Shown here: positions 1 to 8,601 of the stretch, one piece after another
Position numbering within the stretch: the first letter of the stretch is position 1
Layout: the number at the start of each line of letters is the position of its first letter
NCBI RefSeq assembly: GCF_018424605.1
Contig: NZ_QTKT01000011.1
Location: 54,022-118,021, forward strand
Direction of reading: 5' to 3'
DNA: 64,000 nt
Source: Marinobacter lipolyticus
Lineage (GTDB): Bacteria; Pseudomonadota; Gammaproteobacteria; Pseudomonadales; Oleiphilaceae
Made by a program: the position numbers and the translations under genes
Notes under the pieces: generated by a model
Database searches by the model: none
Told to the model about the DNA's origin: nothing
What the model saw: the letters and a program-made list of their open reading frames with translations, nothing else

Positions 1-66
1 GAGCAGTTCGAGAGCCATCGGCGGCTGGAGCGCTCCCTGCGACGGGATCAGCTGACGCGCGGCTGA
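1..66 (+). CDS. C-terminal fragment of an unidentified protein
   Basis: An open frame runs from the left edge to a TGA at 64-66 and gives a charged 21-residue tail (starts EQFESHRRLE, ends LTRG). The rest of the gene lies outside the window. The tail is too short to assign to a family. It converges on the minus-strand parA-like gene with 10 bases between the stop codons, which fits a real gene end, but this cannot be confirmed here. Confidence 0.4.
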   Translation, partial: EQFESHRRLERSLRRDQLTRG

Positions 67-76
67 GCCCTCGCCA

Positions 77-817
77 TCAAAGCACACTGTTGATCTCTCG
101 CCAGAGCCGGCGGTAGGCGTCGGCCGCCACCGAATGCGGGGCCAGCAAATCCACCGGCGTGCCTTCCTCTCCCATACGCTCCACCACGCTGGCATTGGGG
201 ATGATGGTTTTCAGACCGGTGGGTAACCGAACTTCCTGCGCGTCGATCAGTTCACGATGCAGGTTTTTGCGACGGTCGGCCATGGTATAGAACGGGCGCA
301 AGCGAGCGGGTTTGAGCTTTTTCTCCCGGGCGAACTCCTGCAACTGTTGCCAGCTGTTCAGGGATAACCAGGTCGGGATCACCGGCACAAATACCTTATC
401 CGCCGCCTTCAGCACCTGCTCCGACAATCGCGATAGCGAAGGCGGGCAATCGAGCACCACCAGGCTGGTTTCTTCCGACAGGGGCGCCAGCCATTCTCTG
501 ATAAGGTTGGCGCTGTCGTCCTGCTCCAGCTTGACGTCAAGGTTACGGAAACTGGTATGGGACGGGATGAAATCGAGATTGTCGTAGTGGCTGGTGTGTA
601 TGAAATCCGCAATCGGTGTCTTGCCCTTCATCAGAGCCGACAACTTACGACCCTTGACGCGATTGGCACCCGCCAGATACCAGCTGGAGGCGCCCTGGGG
701 GTCCAGATCCCAAAGCAGTGTCGAATACCCCGCCTGACTGGCAAGGTAGGCAATATTCACTGCAGACGCGGTTTTTCCCACACCCCCCTTCAGACTGTAA
801 AACGCGATTGTTTTCAC
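77..817 (-). CDS. ParA/Soj-family ATPase (orphan)
   Basis: A 246-residue ParA/MinD-superfamily ATPase. A deviant Walker A box (KGGVGKT, residues 10-16) sits close to the start, followed by the DLDPQG motif and a Walker B-like strand (VVLDCPPS). Such proteins form ATP-dependent dimers that position DNA, chemoreceptor arrays or other cargo. The start is a GTG at 815-817 with GGGAG just upstream; the frame stays open upstream, but that stretch has no ParA-like sequence and contains a terminator hairpin. No parB or parS partner is nearby, so the cargo is unknown and a role in plasmid partition is not implied. Confidence 0.85.
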   Translation of the reverse strand: MKTIAFYSLKGGVGKTASAVNIAYLASQAGYSTLLWDLDPQGASSWYLAGANRVKGRKLSALMKGKTPIADFIHTSHYDNLDFIPSHTSFRNLDVKLEQDDSANLIREWLAPLSEETSLVVLDCPPSLSRLSEQVLKAADKVFVPVIPTWLSLNSWQQLQEFAREKKLKPARLRPFYTMADRRKNLHRELIDAQEVRLPTGLKTIIPNASVVERMGEEGTPVDLLAPHSVAADAYRRLWREINSVL

Positions 818-842
818 TCTGAGACTCCCGTTTTTCAGGCAT

Positions 843-865
843 AAAAAAACCGGGGAGATCCCCGG
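843..865 (-). terminator. Rho-independent terminator upstream of the parA-like gene
   Basis: On the minus strand a CCGGGG/CCCCGG stem (850-865, loop 856-859) is followed by seven T residues (843-849). It lies 26 bases upstream of the parA-like start, where no minus-strand ORF precedes it. It may end a short transcript or attenuate the parA-like leader. Confidence 0.7.
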
Positions 866-1015
866 CCAGAGCATTGACACGATTCGCAAACCCAATGCAC
901 ATCGTCCTGATGTAAAACAGTCTGCCACTGAATAGTGACAGTTTGATGACAGCCCATTACTGCTATCTTGTAGGTATCCATCGATCACCGAACCGAACGC
1001 CCCGAGGAAACCGCA

Positions 1016-1792
1016 ATGACCGACCTGCCCGTGCTCACCGCCGAAGACGATGGCGTCCTCACCATCACCCTGAACCGGCCTGAAAAACGCAACGCCGTGG
1101 ATCGCCCCACCGCAAGCGCCCTGCGCCGGGCCTTCACGGAATTCGAGGAAAACCACGCGTTGAAAGCAGCGGTTCTGTACGGCGCCGGCGGAAACTTCTG
1201 TGCCGGCGCCGACCTGGCGGCGATGGACGACCCGGAACGTCGCAACGAAATTGACCCCCACGGCACCGGCCATGGCCCCATGGGGCCGACGCGCATGGCG
1301 CTGAGCAAACCGGTGATCGCGGCGGTATCCGGCTACGCGGTGGCCGGCGGCCTGGAGCTGGCCTTGATGTGTGACTTACGGGTGATGGAGGCATCGGCGG
1401 TATTCGGGGTGTTCTGCCGCCGCTGGGGCGTTCCTCTGATTGATGGCGGCACGGTGCGGTTGCCACGGATTGTTGGCCATGGCCGGGCAATGGACATGAT
1501 TCTCACCGGGCGCCCGGTCCACGCAGACGAAGCGTTCGCGATGGGACTGGCCAACCGCGTGGTGGCCGAAGGTGCCGCGCTGGAAAGCGCCCAGAGTCTG
1601 GCCCGGGACATTGCCCGCTTCCCGCAGCGCTGCCTGCTGGCCGATCGCGCCTCTGCCCTGCGCCAATGGGATCTGGACCTGCAGCAGGCACTGGTCTCGG
1701 AGGGCGCGGCGGGGTATCCGGTGGTGTTCGAGGAATCCATTGAGGGGGCGAAAAAATTCAGGGATGGCGCCGGTCGTCACGGCCAGTTCTGA
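1016..1792 (+). CDS. Crotonase/enoyl-CoA hydratase-family protein
   Basis: A 258-residue crotonase-fold protein. The oxyanion-hole strand (GGNFCAGADLAAM, about 59-71) and the GYAVAGGLELALMCD segment with the first catalytic-type Glu (E114) are clear. In mitochondrial enoyl-CoA hydratase a second Glu follows about 20 residues later; the aligned position here lies in GVFCRRWG and is Cys134. The PLIDGGTVRLPR motif is typical of a crotonase subgroup of unknown reaction. It is therefore probably a crotonase acting on an acyl-CoA but not a standard hydratase. It stands alone and converges on the Nmad3-like gene, overlapping it by 35 bases at the 3' ends. Confidence 0.8.
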   Translation: MTDLPVLTAEDDGVLTITLNRPEKRNAVDRPTASALRRAFTEFEENHALKAAVLYGAGGNFCAGADLAAMDDPERRNEIDPHGTGHGPMGPTRMALSKPVIAAVSGYAVAGGLELALMCDLRVMEASAVFGVFCRRWGVPLIDGGTVRLPRIVGHGRAMDMILTGRPVHADEAFAMGLANRVVAEGAALESAQSLARDIARFPQRCLLADRASALRQWDLDLQQALVSEGAAGYPVVFEESIEGAKKFRDGAGRHGQF

Positions 1793-2630
1793 GCAATTCC
1801 GCCGCCCAGGCCGCGACGCCGGGGTAGGCGTCCAGATCCAGCACGAATTCCTGACCGCGCGCGGCACTCTGCAGGTAGCTGTAGGGGGATTGATGCCGCC
1901 ATCGCTCGGCCCGGGTGTGGTAACTCAAAGGGGGCCGGCCCTCGCCCGGGAAAAACGCGGACGGCAACCGCCAGCGGGTTGGCAGGCGAGCCTCCGGATC
2001 AGTCAGCACCAGCGCGTCGTGCCCGCGGCAGAACACGCCACTGCCCGGCAGCGTCCCTGCCTGGCCGGGCATCTCGAAACGCTCTGAAGCAACATAGAGT
2101 GTGTTTCCGGGATCAGCCGCACCGTGAAAATGCGGATGGTAGCGCGCCCATGGCAGGGCACCCGACTCAAGCCCGTCAATGCCGTAAACTTCGCCCACTT
2201 GGAGCCAGCCCCAGAGGCTGTGAAACGGCCGGGTGCCGGGTACAAACCGCCAGCGTCGCTGCCACAGCTCCGCCTGCCGGAAAACCCCGAAAAACAGGAA
2301 CAGGTCGCCGCGAGTGACGCCCTGATTGCGCAAATGCCCCTGGGCCGATCCGGTCTGCCCCAGCACCGGCCGCCAGCCGTCTGCCCGCGGAAAGGCATCG
2401 GCCACCAGATCCGGGTCAAGGTGGGCCCCGTGCGCACCGGTGATCCGGCCGCCGCTAAGATCATGGGCAATCTTGCCCAGCCGACGCTGCCCGAAGTGAA
2501 CCTGATCGTAGCGAATACGGGACTGGCGATCGGGAATGGGCAGCACGCACAGTGAGCCGTCCGGCAGCATGGGGCTGGGACAGCCGCCAGCCGACGAATC
2601 AAAGCCTTTCCGGCTGAGAATCAGGCGCAT
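1758..2630 (-). CDS. Nmad3-family protein (putative nucleotide-modification associated)
   Basis: A 290-residue protein. Its N-terminus (MRLILSRKGFDSSAGG, then PSPMLPDGSL) has the signature I associate with the family called nucleotide modification associated domain 3. A central HxHxxG-like patch (HPHFHGAADPGNTLYV) and many Trp and Arg residues follow. The ATG at 2628-2630 was chosen because the conserved motif starts there; the upstream frame is unrelated. The activity of this family is not established; the name comes from computational association with modified-base systems. No methylase, glycosylase or phage gene lies beside it. It is divergent from a phosphoesterase gene across 98 bases. 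Confidence 0.65.
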   Translation of the reverse strand: MRLILSRKGFDSSAGGCPSPMLPDGSLCVLPIPDRQSRIRYDQVHFGQRRLGKIAHDLSGGRITGAHGAHLDPDLVADAFPRADGWRPVLGQTGSAQGHLRNQGVTRGDLFLFFGVFRQAELWQRRWRFVPGTRPFHSLWGWLQVGEVYGIDGLESGALPWARYHPHFHGAADPGNTLYVASERFEMPGQAGTLPGSGVFCRGHDALVLTDPEARLPTRWRLPSAFFPGEGRPPLSYHTRAERWRHQSPYSYLQSAARGQEFVLDLDAYPGVAAWAAELLRTGRDDRRHP

Positions 2631-2728
2631 GGAATTCCCGCTAAAATCCTGGATGACTTCTGGGAAGGCAATGCTATCGTAGAAACAGGGTGAATGCCCG
2701 CCCTGCAAAAAGCACACAGGAACAGGAT

Positions 2729-3358
2729 ATGAGGCTGGTCTGTATCTCCGATACCCACGGCATGCACCGACAGGTCGACGTACCGGAAGGCGACATTCTG
2801 ATTCATTCCGGCGATTGCCTCGGCGTGGGCACCCTCGCCGAACTTGAGGATCTCGACCACTGGTTCGCCGAGCAGCCCCATCCCCACAAGATTCTGATCG
2901 CCGGCAATCATGATTGGTGTTTCCAGGACGAACCCCAGGACGCCAGGGCCCTGGTCCGCCATGCCCATTATTTGCAGGACACCGGGCTGGAACTCGCCGG
3001 CCTGAAATTCTGGGGCAGCCCGTGGACGCCGGTGTTCTTCAGCTGGGCCTTTAACCTCGAGCGCGGCGAGGCCCTTGCCGAACGCTGGGCCCAGATTCCA
3101 GCGGACACCGACATCCTGATCACCCAGGGGCCGCCCGCGGGGATTCTCGATGGCGTGCCGACCGGCACCGGTACCGTGAACGCCGGTTGCGATGATCTGG
3201 CCGCGACGGTTGAAACCCTCAGCCCGCGGCTCCATATCTTCGGGCACATCCACGAGGGGTATGGCCAGCGTCAGATCGGCCAGTGCCGGTACATCAACGC
3301 GAGCACCTGCACCGGCGCTTTCAAACCCCAGAATCCACCCATCGTGATCGATATTTAG
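2729..3358 (+). CDS. Calcineurin-like metallophosphoesterase
   Basis: A 209-residue phosphoesterase with the standard metal-binding motifs in order: DTH at residues 8-10, a GD motif near 27-28, GNHDW near 68-72, and a C-terminal GHIHEGYG motif. These ligate a two-metal centre that hydrolyses phosphomonoesters or diesters; the substrate cannot be told from sequence. The ATG at 2729 follows a weak AGG-containing ribosome site and puts the catalytic strand at the usual distance from the N-terminus. The gene is divergent from the Nmad3-like gene and is followed 29 bases later by a luciferase-like oxidoreductase. Confidence 0.85.
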   Translation: MRLVCISDTHGMHRQVDVPEGDILIHSGDCLGVGTLAELEDLDHWFAEQPHPHKILIAGNHDWCFQDEPQDARALVRHAHYLQDTGLELAGLKFWGSPWTPVFFSWAFNLERGEALAERWAQIPADTDILITQGPPAGILDGVPTGTGTVNAGCDDLAATVETLSPRLHIFGHIHEGYGQRQIGQCRYINASTCTGAFKPQNPPIVIDI

Positions 3359-3387
3359 CCTGAGGTCCGATGTCTCCGGAGCACTCT

Positions 3388-4371
3388 ATGCCACAACGCC
3401 CGCCCCTCTCGCTGCTGGAACTGGCTTCCGTTCGCGAAGGCGATTCCGTCGGTACCACCCTGGCCAACAGCGTGGCCTATGCCCGGCACGCTGAACAGCT
3501 CGACTTCAAACGGTTCTGGCTGGCCGAACACCACAACATGGAGGGCATTAGCAGCTCCGCCACTTCGGTGCTGATCGGCCACATCGCAGGCAAAACCGAA
3601 CGGCTGCGGGTAGGCTCTGGCGGGGTAATGCTGCCCAACCATCCGCCGCTGGTGATTGCCGAACAGTTCGGCACCCTGGAAAGCCTCTATCCGGGGCGGA
3701 TTGATCTGGGGCTGGGGCGCGCGCCGGGCACCGACCCGATCACCAGCCGCGCCTTGCGGCGGGACGGCCTGGGCGCCGAGCAGTTTCCCGACGACGTAGC
3801 ACGGCTGCAGACCCTGCTGGGGCCTTTGCAGCCCGGCCAGCCGGTCAAGGCGATTCCTGGCGCGGGGACCAATGTGCCAATCTGGCTGCTCGGTTCCAGC
3901 CTGTACAGCGCGCAACTGGCAGCGATGCGCGGTTTGCCCTATGCCTTCGCCGGCCACTTTGCGCCCCGACTATATCGTGAGGCGCTGAAGGTCTATCGCG
4001 ACCACTTCCAGCCTTCCGCGCAACTGCAGAAACCCCACGCCATGCTGGCCGTGCCGGCCATTGCGGCAGACACCGATGAGGAAGCACGGTGGCTGGCCAC
4101 CACCAGTTACCAGCGCATCCTCGCCCTGTTCCGTGGGCAGCCGCTGTGGATGAAGCCGCCGGTGGACTCCATGGAAGGCCTGTGGAATGCCGGCGAGGAA
4201 GCCAGCGTGCGGGATTTCCTGGGGTTACAGATACTGGGAGGCCCCGATTCCGTGAAGGAACAACTGGACCGCTTGCTGGCCACCGTGGAGGTGGAGGAAC
4301 TGATGTTCACCGTCGATATTTACGATCCGCAGAAACGACGCCACGCACTGGATATTCTCAGCCAGGCGTGA
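3388..4371 (+). CDS. LLM-class flavin-dependent oxidoreductase (luciferase-like)
   Basis: A 327-residue TIM-barrel protein of the bacterial luciferase-like superfamily. It shows the family hallmarks: an N-terminal [13 protein letters not shown] strand, FWLAEHHNM, a G-rich [11 protein letters not shown] flavin-site loop, and [12 protein letters not shown]. Members use reduced flavin and often oxygen to oxidise small molecules; this MsnO8/YhbW-like subgroup has no fixed substrate. I chose the ATG at 3388 because GGAG lies six bases before it; an in-frame ATG at 3370 would add six residues. It may be cotranscribed with the phosphoesterase. Confidence 0.85.
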   Translation: MPQRPPLSLLELASVREGDSVGTTLANSVAYARHAEQLDFKRFWLAEHHNMEGISSSATSVLIGHIAGKTERLRVGSGGVMLPNHPPLVIAEQFGTLESLYPGRIDLGLGRAPGTDPITSRALRRDGLGAEQFPDDVARLQTLLGPLQPGQPVKAIPGAGTNVPIWLLGSSLYSAQLAAMRGLPYAFAGHFAPRLYREALKVYRDHFQPSAQLQKPHAMLAVPAIAADTDEEARWLATTSYQRILALFRGQPLWMKPPVDSMEGLWNAGEEASVRDFLGLQILGGPDSVKEQLDRLLATVEVEELMFTVDIYDPQKRRHALDILSQA

Positions 4372-4423
4372 ACCGAACACACACCTGCGTTACACAGCCA
4401 TCATCACAGGGCAGTCGTCAGCC

Positions 4424-4945
4424 ATGACCACAAAAACGCACGTTTTTCTCTCCCACGGCCTCGAGAGCGGTCCGGGAAGCACCAAAATCCAGGCGATGAA
4501 AGCCGCGGCGGAGCGATTTACCGGGGTCACCGCCGTGGCGGTGGATCATCGCAGCAGCAAAGATCCGGCAACCCGGCTGGCGCAGATGCGCGATGCCATG
4601 GCGCAGGCCGGCGCCGATCCGCAACACACCATATTGGCCGGCTCCAGCATGGGTGGCTGGGTCTGCGCGCAGACCAGCGCGGAGCAACCGGTACGGGGCT
4701 GTTTCCTGCTGGCGCCGGCGCTGGCGTTGCCAGACTATCCGCAGTCGAGCCCGACCATTCGCGCGGATCAGGTGCAGATCATTCACGGCTGGGACGACGA
4801 CGTGGTTCCGCCACGGCCGGTGCTCGCACTGGCGGAACAACAGAAACTGCCCATCCTGATGCTGCCGGACGGCCATCGCCTTGAACACAGCCTTGAACGG
4901 GTGGTGGACGAATTTCACCGCTTCCTGATCAGGGCTGGCGTGTAG
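4424..4945 (+). CDS. YqiA-like alpha/beta hydrolase
   Basis: A compact 173-residue alpha/beta hydrolase with no lid domain. The opening strand VFLSHGLESGPGS, the nucleophile elbow GSSMGGW, the acid in GWDDDVVP and the histidine near DGHRLEHS make a complete Ser-Asp-His triad. Size and motifs match the YqiA/UPF0227-type small esterases, whose natural substrates are poorly known. It follows the oxidoreductase by 52 bases and overlaps the convergent META-domain gene by 17 bases at the stops. Confidence 0.8.
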   Translation: MTTKTHVFLSHGLESGPGSTKIQAMKAAAERFTGVTAVAVDHRSSKDPATRLAQMRDAMAQAGADPQHTILAGSSMGGWVCAQTSAEQPVRGCFLLAPALALPDYPQSSPTIRADQVQIIHGWDDDVVPPRPVLALAEQQKLPILMLPDGHRLEHSLERVVDEFHRFLIRAGV

Positions 4946-5390
4946 CCTCGAAGGTGGCCAGTGGCTGGCCGTCGGTATCCAGCAGCCGCAGGCGGCGATC
5001 CTCCATCTGCACACCGGCGGTATTGGCCATGGCCTCGAACAGGGCGCGCTCCGGGTTGTCGGCATCCTGGCACGTGCGGCGGGTGCTGGCCATGCTGCTG
5101 AACACCAGGTTGCGGCCTTCAATCACTTCGTATTCACCACGAAAGGCGTTACAGCCGCTGAATCCATTGGCAACGCCGTCGTCACGCAGGATCAGGTGCG
5201 CTTCATTGCCGGTCTTCGAAGCGGCTACCTCATTGCCCGCCACTTCCGTCAGTTTCCAGTAGGTGTTGGTCAACGGCACCGCGCCGTCCGGACCAGCGCC
5301 AACGGGCAGGGGCTGGGAAACGCATCCGGCCATGACCAGCACCCAACCCACGACGACCAGCAACCTGCAGTCACGTTTTCCTTTGCCCAT
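4929..5390 (-). CDS. META-domain (HslJ-like) lipoprotein
   Basis: A 153-residue protein with a hydrophobic signal segment ending in a lipobox-like MAGC (Cys23), so probably lipidated. It is followed by a META domain containing the family features NTYWKLTEVAG, GFSGCNAFRGEYEV and LFEAMANTAGVQMEDRRLRLLD. HslJ-like proteins are linked to heat or envelope stress, but their molecular role is unsettled. The start ATG at 5388-5390 has GAGGG upstream. It is divergent from the ectoine transporter genes; the 128-base gap between them is AT-rich. Confidence 0.8.
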   Translation of the reverse strand: MGKGKRDCRLLVVVGWVLVMAGCVSQPLPVGAGPDGAVPLTNTYWKLTEVAGNEVAASKTGNEAHLILRDDGVANGFSGCNAFRGEYEVIEGRNLVFSSMASTRRTCQDADNPERALFEAMANTAGVQMEDRRLRLLDTDGQPLATFEATRQP

Positions 5391-5518
5391 GTGCGTACCC
5401 TCCTGAATTTCCGTTTGCTGCCTAAATTGGCCGTTTCCTTGCGAAAATCGCTTTGTTTTGCCAGTCTTTAATAATGTAACAATAAATTACAGCGAAAAAA
5501 TCAAACGGAGACAACACG

Positions 5519-6547
5519 ATGAGCAGCTTGAGTAAATTCAAAAAACTGGCAGGTGTATCCGCGATCGCTTTCGCAGCCATGACTGCGGCGAACTCAGTGA
5601 ACGCCGCTAACTGGCGCTATGCCCACGAAGAATACGAGGGTGACGTTCAGGACGTCTTCGCATACAAGTTCAAGGAATACATCGAGGAAAATTCCGATCA
5701 TACCCTGCAGGTGTACCGCTTCGGTGAGCTCGGTGAATCCGATGACATCATGGAGCAGACCCAGGCCGGCATCCTCAACTTTGTTAACCAGTCCCCCGGC
5801 TTCACCGGCGCGCTGATTCCCGAGGCGCAGATCTTCTTCATCCCTTACCTGATGCCCACCGACATGGAAACGGTCATCGAGTTCTTCCGGGAAAGTGAGG
5901 CCATCAACGAAGATTTCCCGGAGCTCTACGCCGAGAAAGGGCTTGAGCTGCTGAAGATGTATCCGGAAGGCGAAATGGTGGTCACCGTGGACGAGCCGGT
6001 CACCAGCCCTGAAGGTTTCAACAACAAGAAGATCCGGGTCATGACCAACCCGCTGTTGTCGGAAACCTACTCCGCCTTTGGCGCCACACCCACACCGCTG
6101 CCCTGGGGTGAAGTGTACGGCGCCCTGCAGACCAACATGATCCAGGGTCAGGAAAACCCGATTTTCTGGATCGAGTCCGGCGGTCTGTATGAAGTGTCTC
6201 CGAACCTGGTGTTCACCAGCCACGGCTGGTTCACCACCGCGATGATGGCCAACCAGGACTTCTACGAAGGTCTGTCTGATGAAGACAAGAAGCTGGTTCA
6301 GGACGCAGCGAACCACGCGTTCGAAGAGATCATCGTGCACATCGACGGCCTGGCCGACGAAGCGCTGGCCAAGATCCAGGACGCCAGTGACGAGGTAACC
6401 GTCACCCGCCTGAACGACGAGCAGATCGCAGCGTTCAAGGAACGGGCACCGCAGGTGGAAGAGAAGTTCATCGAGATGACCGGTGAGCGCGGCAAGGAAC
6501 TGCTCGAGCAGTTCAAAGAAGACCTGGAAGAAGTTCAGAACGACTGA
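5519..6547 (+). CDS. teaA: Ectoine/hydroxyectoine TRAP transporter, periplasmic binding protein
   Basis: A 342-residue DctP-family solute-binding protein with a Sec signal peptide (cleavage after about residue 29, NSVNA). The mature N-terminus ANWRYAHEEYEGDVQDVF and stretches such as RFGELGESDDIM, IPYLMPTDM and QENPIFWIESGG closely resemble Halomonas elongata TeaA as I recall it, including the Glu near the N-terminus used in ectoine binding. It would capture ectoine or hydroxyectoine for uptake or for recovery of leaked solute. It heads a teaABCD operon; a good GGAG site precedes the ATG. An AT-rich segment at about 5445-5500 probably holds the promoter, though no clean -35/-10 pair stands out. 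Confidence 0.93.
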   Translation: MSSLSKFKKLAGVSAIAFAAMTAANSVNAANWRYAHEEYEGDVQDVFAYKFKEYIEENSDHTLQVYRFGELGESDDIMEQTQAGILNFVNQSPGFTGALIPEAQIFFIPYLMPTDMETVIEFFRESEAINEDFPELYAEKGLELLKMYPEGEMVVTVDEPVTSPEGFNNKKIRVMTNPLLSETYSAFGATPTPLPWGEVYGALQTNMIQGQENPIFWIESGGLYEVSPNLVFTSHGWFTTAMMANQDFYEGLSDEDKKLVQDAANHAFEEIIVHIDGLADEALAKIQDASDEVTVTRLNDEQIAAFKERAPQVEEKFIEMTGERGKELLEQFKEDLEEVQND

Positions 6548-6561
6548 ACCCAGGTGAACCA

Positions 6562-6585
6562 TTCCCGCCGGCCTGCCGGCGGGAA
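6562..6585 (+). other. Intercistronic hairpin between teaA and teaB
   Basis: A perfect 11-bp inverted repeat (TTCCCGCCGGC / GCCGGCGGGAA) with a 2-base loop lies 15 bases after the teaA stop. No T-run follows, so it is more likely an RNA-stabilising or partial-termination element that raises binding-protein mRNA over permease mRNA than a full terminator. Confidence 0.7.
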
Positions 6586-6653
6586 GCTGTTTAACCCCCG
6601 CCCCGCCGGGGAACACCCACCGGCCGGGAGCGACATGTTCTGGAGCAGAATCC

Positions 6654-7247
6654 ATGTCCGAGAAATCCCCGGAGTTAGAAGACGATACCGGCACCTACGA
6701 GTCCGGCCTGCCCGGGTTTCTGGGAACCATCGACGTCTTTATCAGTAAAGTTGAAGCCATCATGCTGGCGGTTGGCGTGATCCTGATGGCCATCAACACC
6801 TGCGTGAACGTGATTGCACGGTTTGTCTTCGGTGAAGGCCTGTTCTTCTCGGGTGAAATCAACCGCATCCTGATTATCCTGATCACCTTCGCCGGCATCG
6901 GTTACGCCGCCCGCCATGGCCGCCACATCCGTATGTCAGCGGTTTACGATGCGATCCCCACCAAGGGCCGCAAGGTGCTGATGATCTTCATTGCCCTGTT
7001 TACCTCCGTGGTGATGTTTTTCCTCTGCTATTACTCCTACGGCTATGTTGAAACACTCTACGGCCGTGGTCGCATTCTGCCTGCGCTCGGGTTTGAGATC
7101 TGGTGGATCTATATCTGGGTTCCCATCGGTTTTGCGATAACCGGTATCCAGTATCTGCTGACCGCAATCAAGAATTTCACCAGCAAGGACGTGTATCTCT
7201 CCACCGGAGTGGTTGATGGCTATGCAGACACCGAATCGGAAGTCTGA
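6654..7247 (+). CDS. teaB: Ectoine TRAP transporter, small membrane subunit (DctQ type)
   Basis: A 197-residue DctQ-type subunit with four predicted membrane segments (about 40-60, 75-92, 115-135, 152-172) and the family motif FSGEINRILIILITFAGIGYAARHGRHI. In TRAP transporters this small subunit pairs with the large DctM subunit and docks the binding protein. The ATG at 6654 has GGAGC nine bases upstream. It sits between teaA and teaC, separated from teaA by a 106-base gap that contains a strong hairpin. Confidence 0.9.
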   Translation: MSEKSPELEDDTGTYESGLPGFLGTIDVFISKVEAIMLAVGVILMAINTCVNVIARFVFGEGLFFSGEINRILIILITFAGIGYAARHGRHIRMSAVYDAIPTKGRKVLMIFIALFTSVVMFFLCYYSYGYVETLYGRGRILPALGFEIWWIYIWVPIGFAITGIQYLLTAIKNFTSKDVYLSTGVVDGYADTESEV

Positions 7248-7281
7248 CCCCTGCAGACCTAATCAGAAAGGATAAGAAAAC

Positions 7282-8568
7282 ATGGCAACTATAATGATGT
7301 TGGTCATGATCGGGTTGTTGTTGCTGGGCTTCCCGATGATGGTTCCGCTGATCGTCGGCTCGGTGGTCGGCTTCGTAATGATGTTCGACGGCTTCGGTCA
7401 GATGGGCACATTCATTCAGCAGATGATGGGTGGCATCCGTCCCGCCTCACTGATCGCCGTTCCCATGTTCATTCTCGCCGCCGACATCATGACGCGCGGC
7501 CAGTCGGCCGATCGCCTGATCAACATGGTGATGGCTTTTATCGGCCACGTGAAAGGCGGCCTGGCCATAAGTGCGGCGACGTCCTGCACCCTTTTCGGCG
7601 CAGTATCCGGCTCCACCCAGGCCACCGTGGTGGCGGTCGGATCACCACTGCGCCCGAAGATGCTCAAGGCAGGTTACTCAGACCCGTTTACGCTGGCACT
7701 GATCATCAACTCCAGTGACATTGCCTTCCTGATTCCCCCCAGCATCGGCATGATCATATACGGGGTCGTCTCCGGAACTTCCATTGCCGAACTGTTCATA
7801 GCCGGCATAGGCCCCGGCGTATTAATTCTGTTCATGTTCTCCGTCTACTGCCTGATCTACGCCTACAAGAACAACGTCCCGACCGAGGAAAAGGCCACCT
7901 GGGGACAGCGTGCCACGTCCGTTCGCGATGCGCTGTGGCCATTGTTCTTTCCGGTTATTATTGTCGGCGGCATTTATGGCGGCATATTCAGCCCGACCGA
8001 AGCGGCTGCTGTCTGTGTGCTCTATGCGTTTTTGCTGGAATTCGTGGTGTTTCGCTCACTCAAGCTCCCGGACGTATACCGCATTGCCAAATCCACCGGG
8101 CTGATTACTGCAGTTGTCTTCATTCTGGTCGCAGTCGGAAACGGCTTCTCGTGGATCATCTCGTTTGCCCAGATTCCCCAGGCGATCCTGGAGTCGGTCG
8201 GGGTTAATGATGCCGGGCCGGTCGGCGTACTGGTAGCCATCTGTATCGCATTCTTCATCGCCTGCATGTTCGTCGACCCCATTGTGGTCATTCTGGTGCT
8301 GACACCGATTTTTGCACCCGCCATCGAGTCCACCGGTCTGGACCCGGTACTGGTGGGCGTGCTCATCACCCTGCAGGTGGCCATCGGGTCGGCAACACCG
8401 CCGTTCGGCTGTGACATATTCACGGCCATCGCGATTTTCAAACGACCCTATCTGGAAGTGATTCGCGGCACACCGCCGTTCATTTTCATACTGGTGGCAG
8501 CGGCCGGGTTGATCATTGCGTTCCCTGACATTGCCCTGTTCCTGCGCGATCTCGCTTTCCGGGAATGA
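7282..8568 (+). CDS. teaC: Ectoine TRAP transporter, large membrane subunit (DctM type)
   Basis: A 428-residue DctM-family permease with many membrane segments, including the conserved LLGFPMMVPLIVGS start, SGSTQATVVAVGS and PPSIGMIIYG hairpin regions, and the C-terminal QVAIGSATPPFGCDIF motif. It forms the sodium-driven transport channel with TeaB. It follows teaB by 34 bases with an AGGA ribosome site and precedes the universal stress gene by 33 bases, the order known for teaABCD. Confidence 0.92.
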   Translation: MATIMMLVMIGLLLLGFPMMVPLIVGSVVGFVMMFDGFGQMGTFIQQMMGGIRPASLIAVPMFILAADIMTRGQSADRLINMVMAFIGHVKGGLAISAATSCTLFGAVSGSTQATVVAVGSPLRPKMLKAGYSDPFTLALIINSSDIAFLIPPSIGMIIYGVVSGTSIAELFIAGIGPGVLILFMFSVYCLIYAYKNNVPTEEKATWGQRATSVRDALWPLFFPVIIVGGIYGGIFSPTEAAAVCVLYAFLLEFVVFRSLKLPDVYRIAKSTGLITAVVFILVAVGNGFSWIISFAQIPQAILESVGVNDAGPVGVLVAICIAFFIACMFVDPIVVILVLTPIFAPAIESTGLDPVLVGVLITLQVAIGSATPPFGCDIFTAIAIFKRPYLEVIRGTPPFIFILVAAAGLIIAFPDIALFLRDLAFRE

Positions 8569-8601
8569 GAGTGACCGGGCCTTAGCTAATGGGAGAAAGT
8601 C

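Noticed and set aside
818..1273. N-terminal extension of the ParA-like frame by about 150 codons
   Set aside because: The extension overlaps the crotonase gene, runs through a terminator and is not ParA-like; the GTG at 815-817 with a good ribosome site is preferred.
5445..5500. Osmotically controlled promoter before teaA
   Set aside because: The region is AT-rich and likely holds the promoter, but no -35/-10 pair of convincing quality and spacing could be picked.
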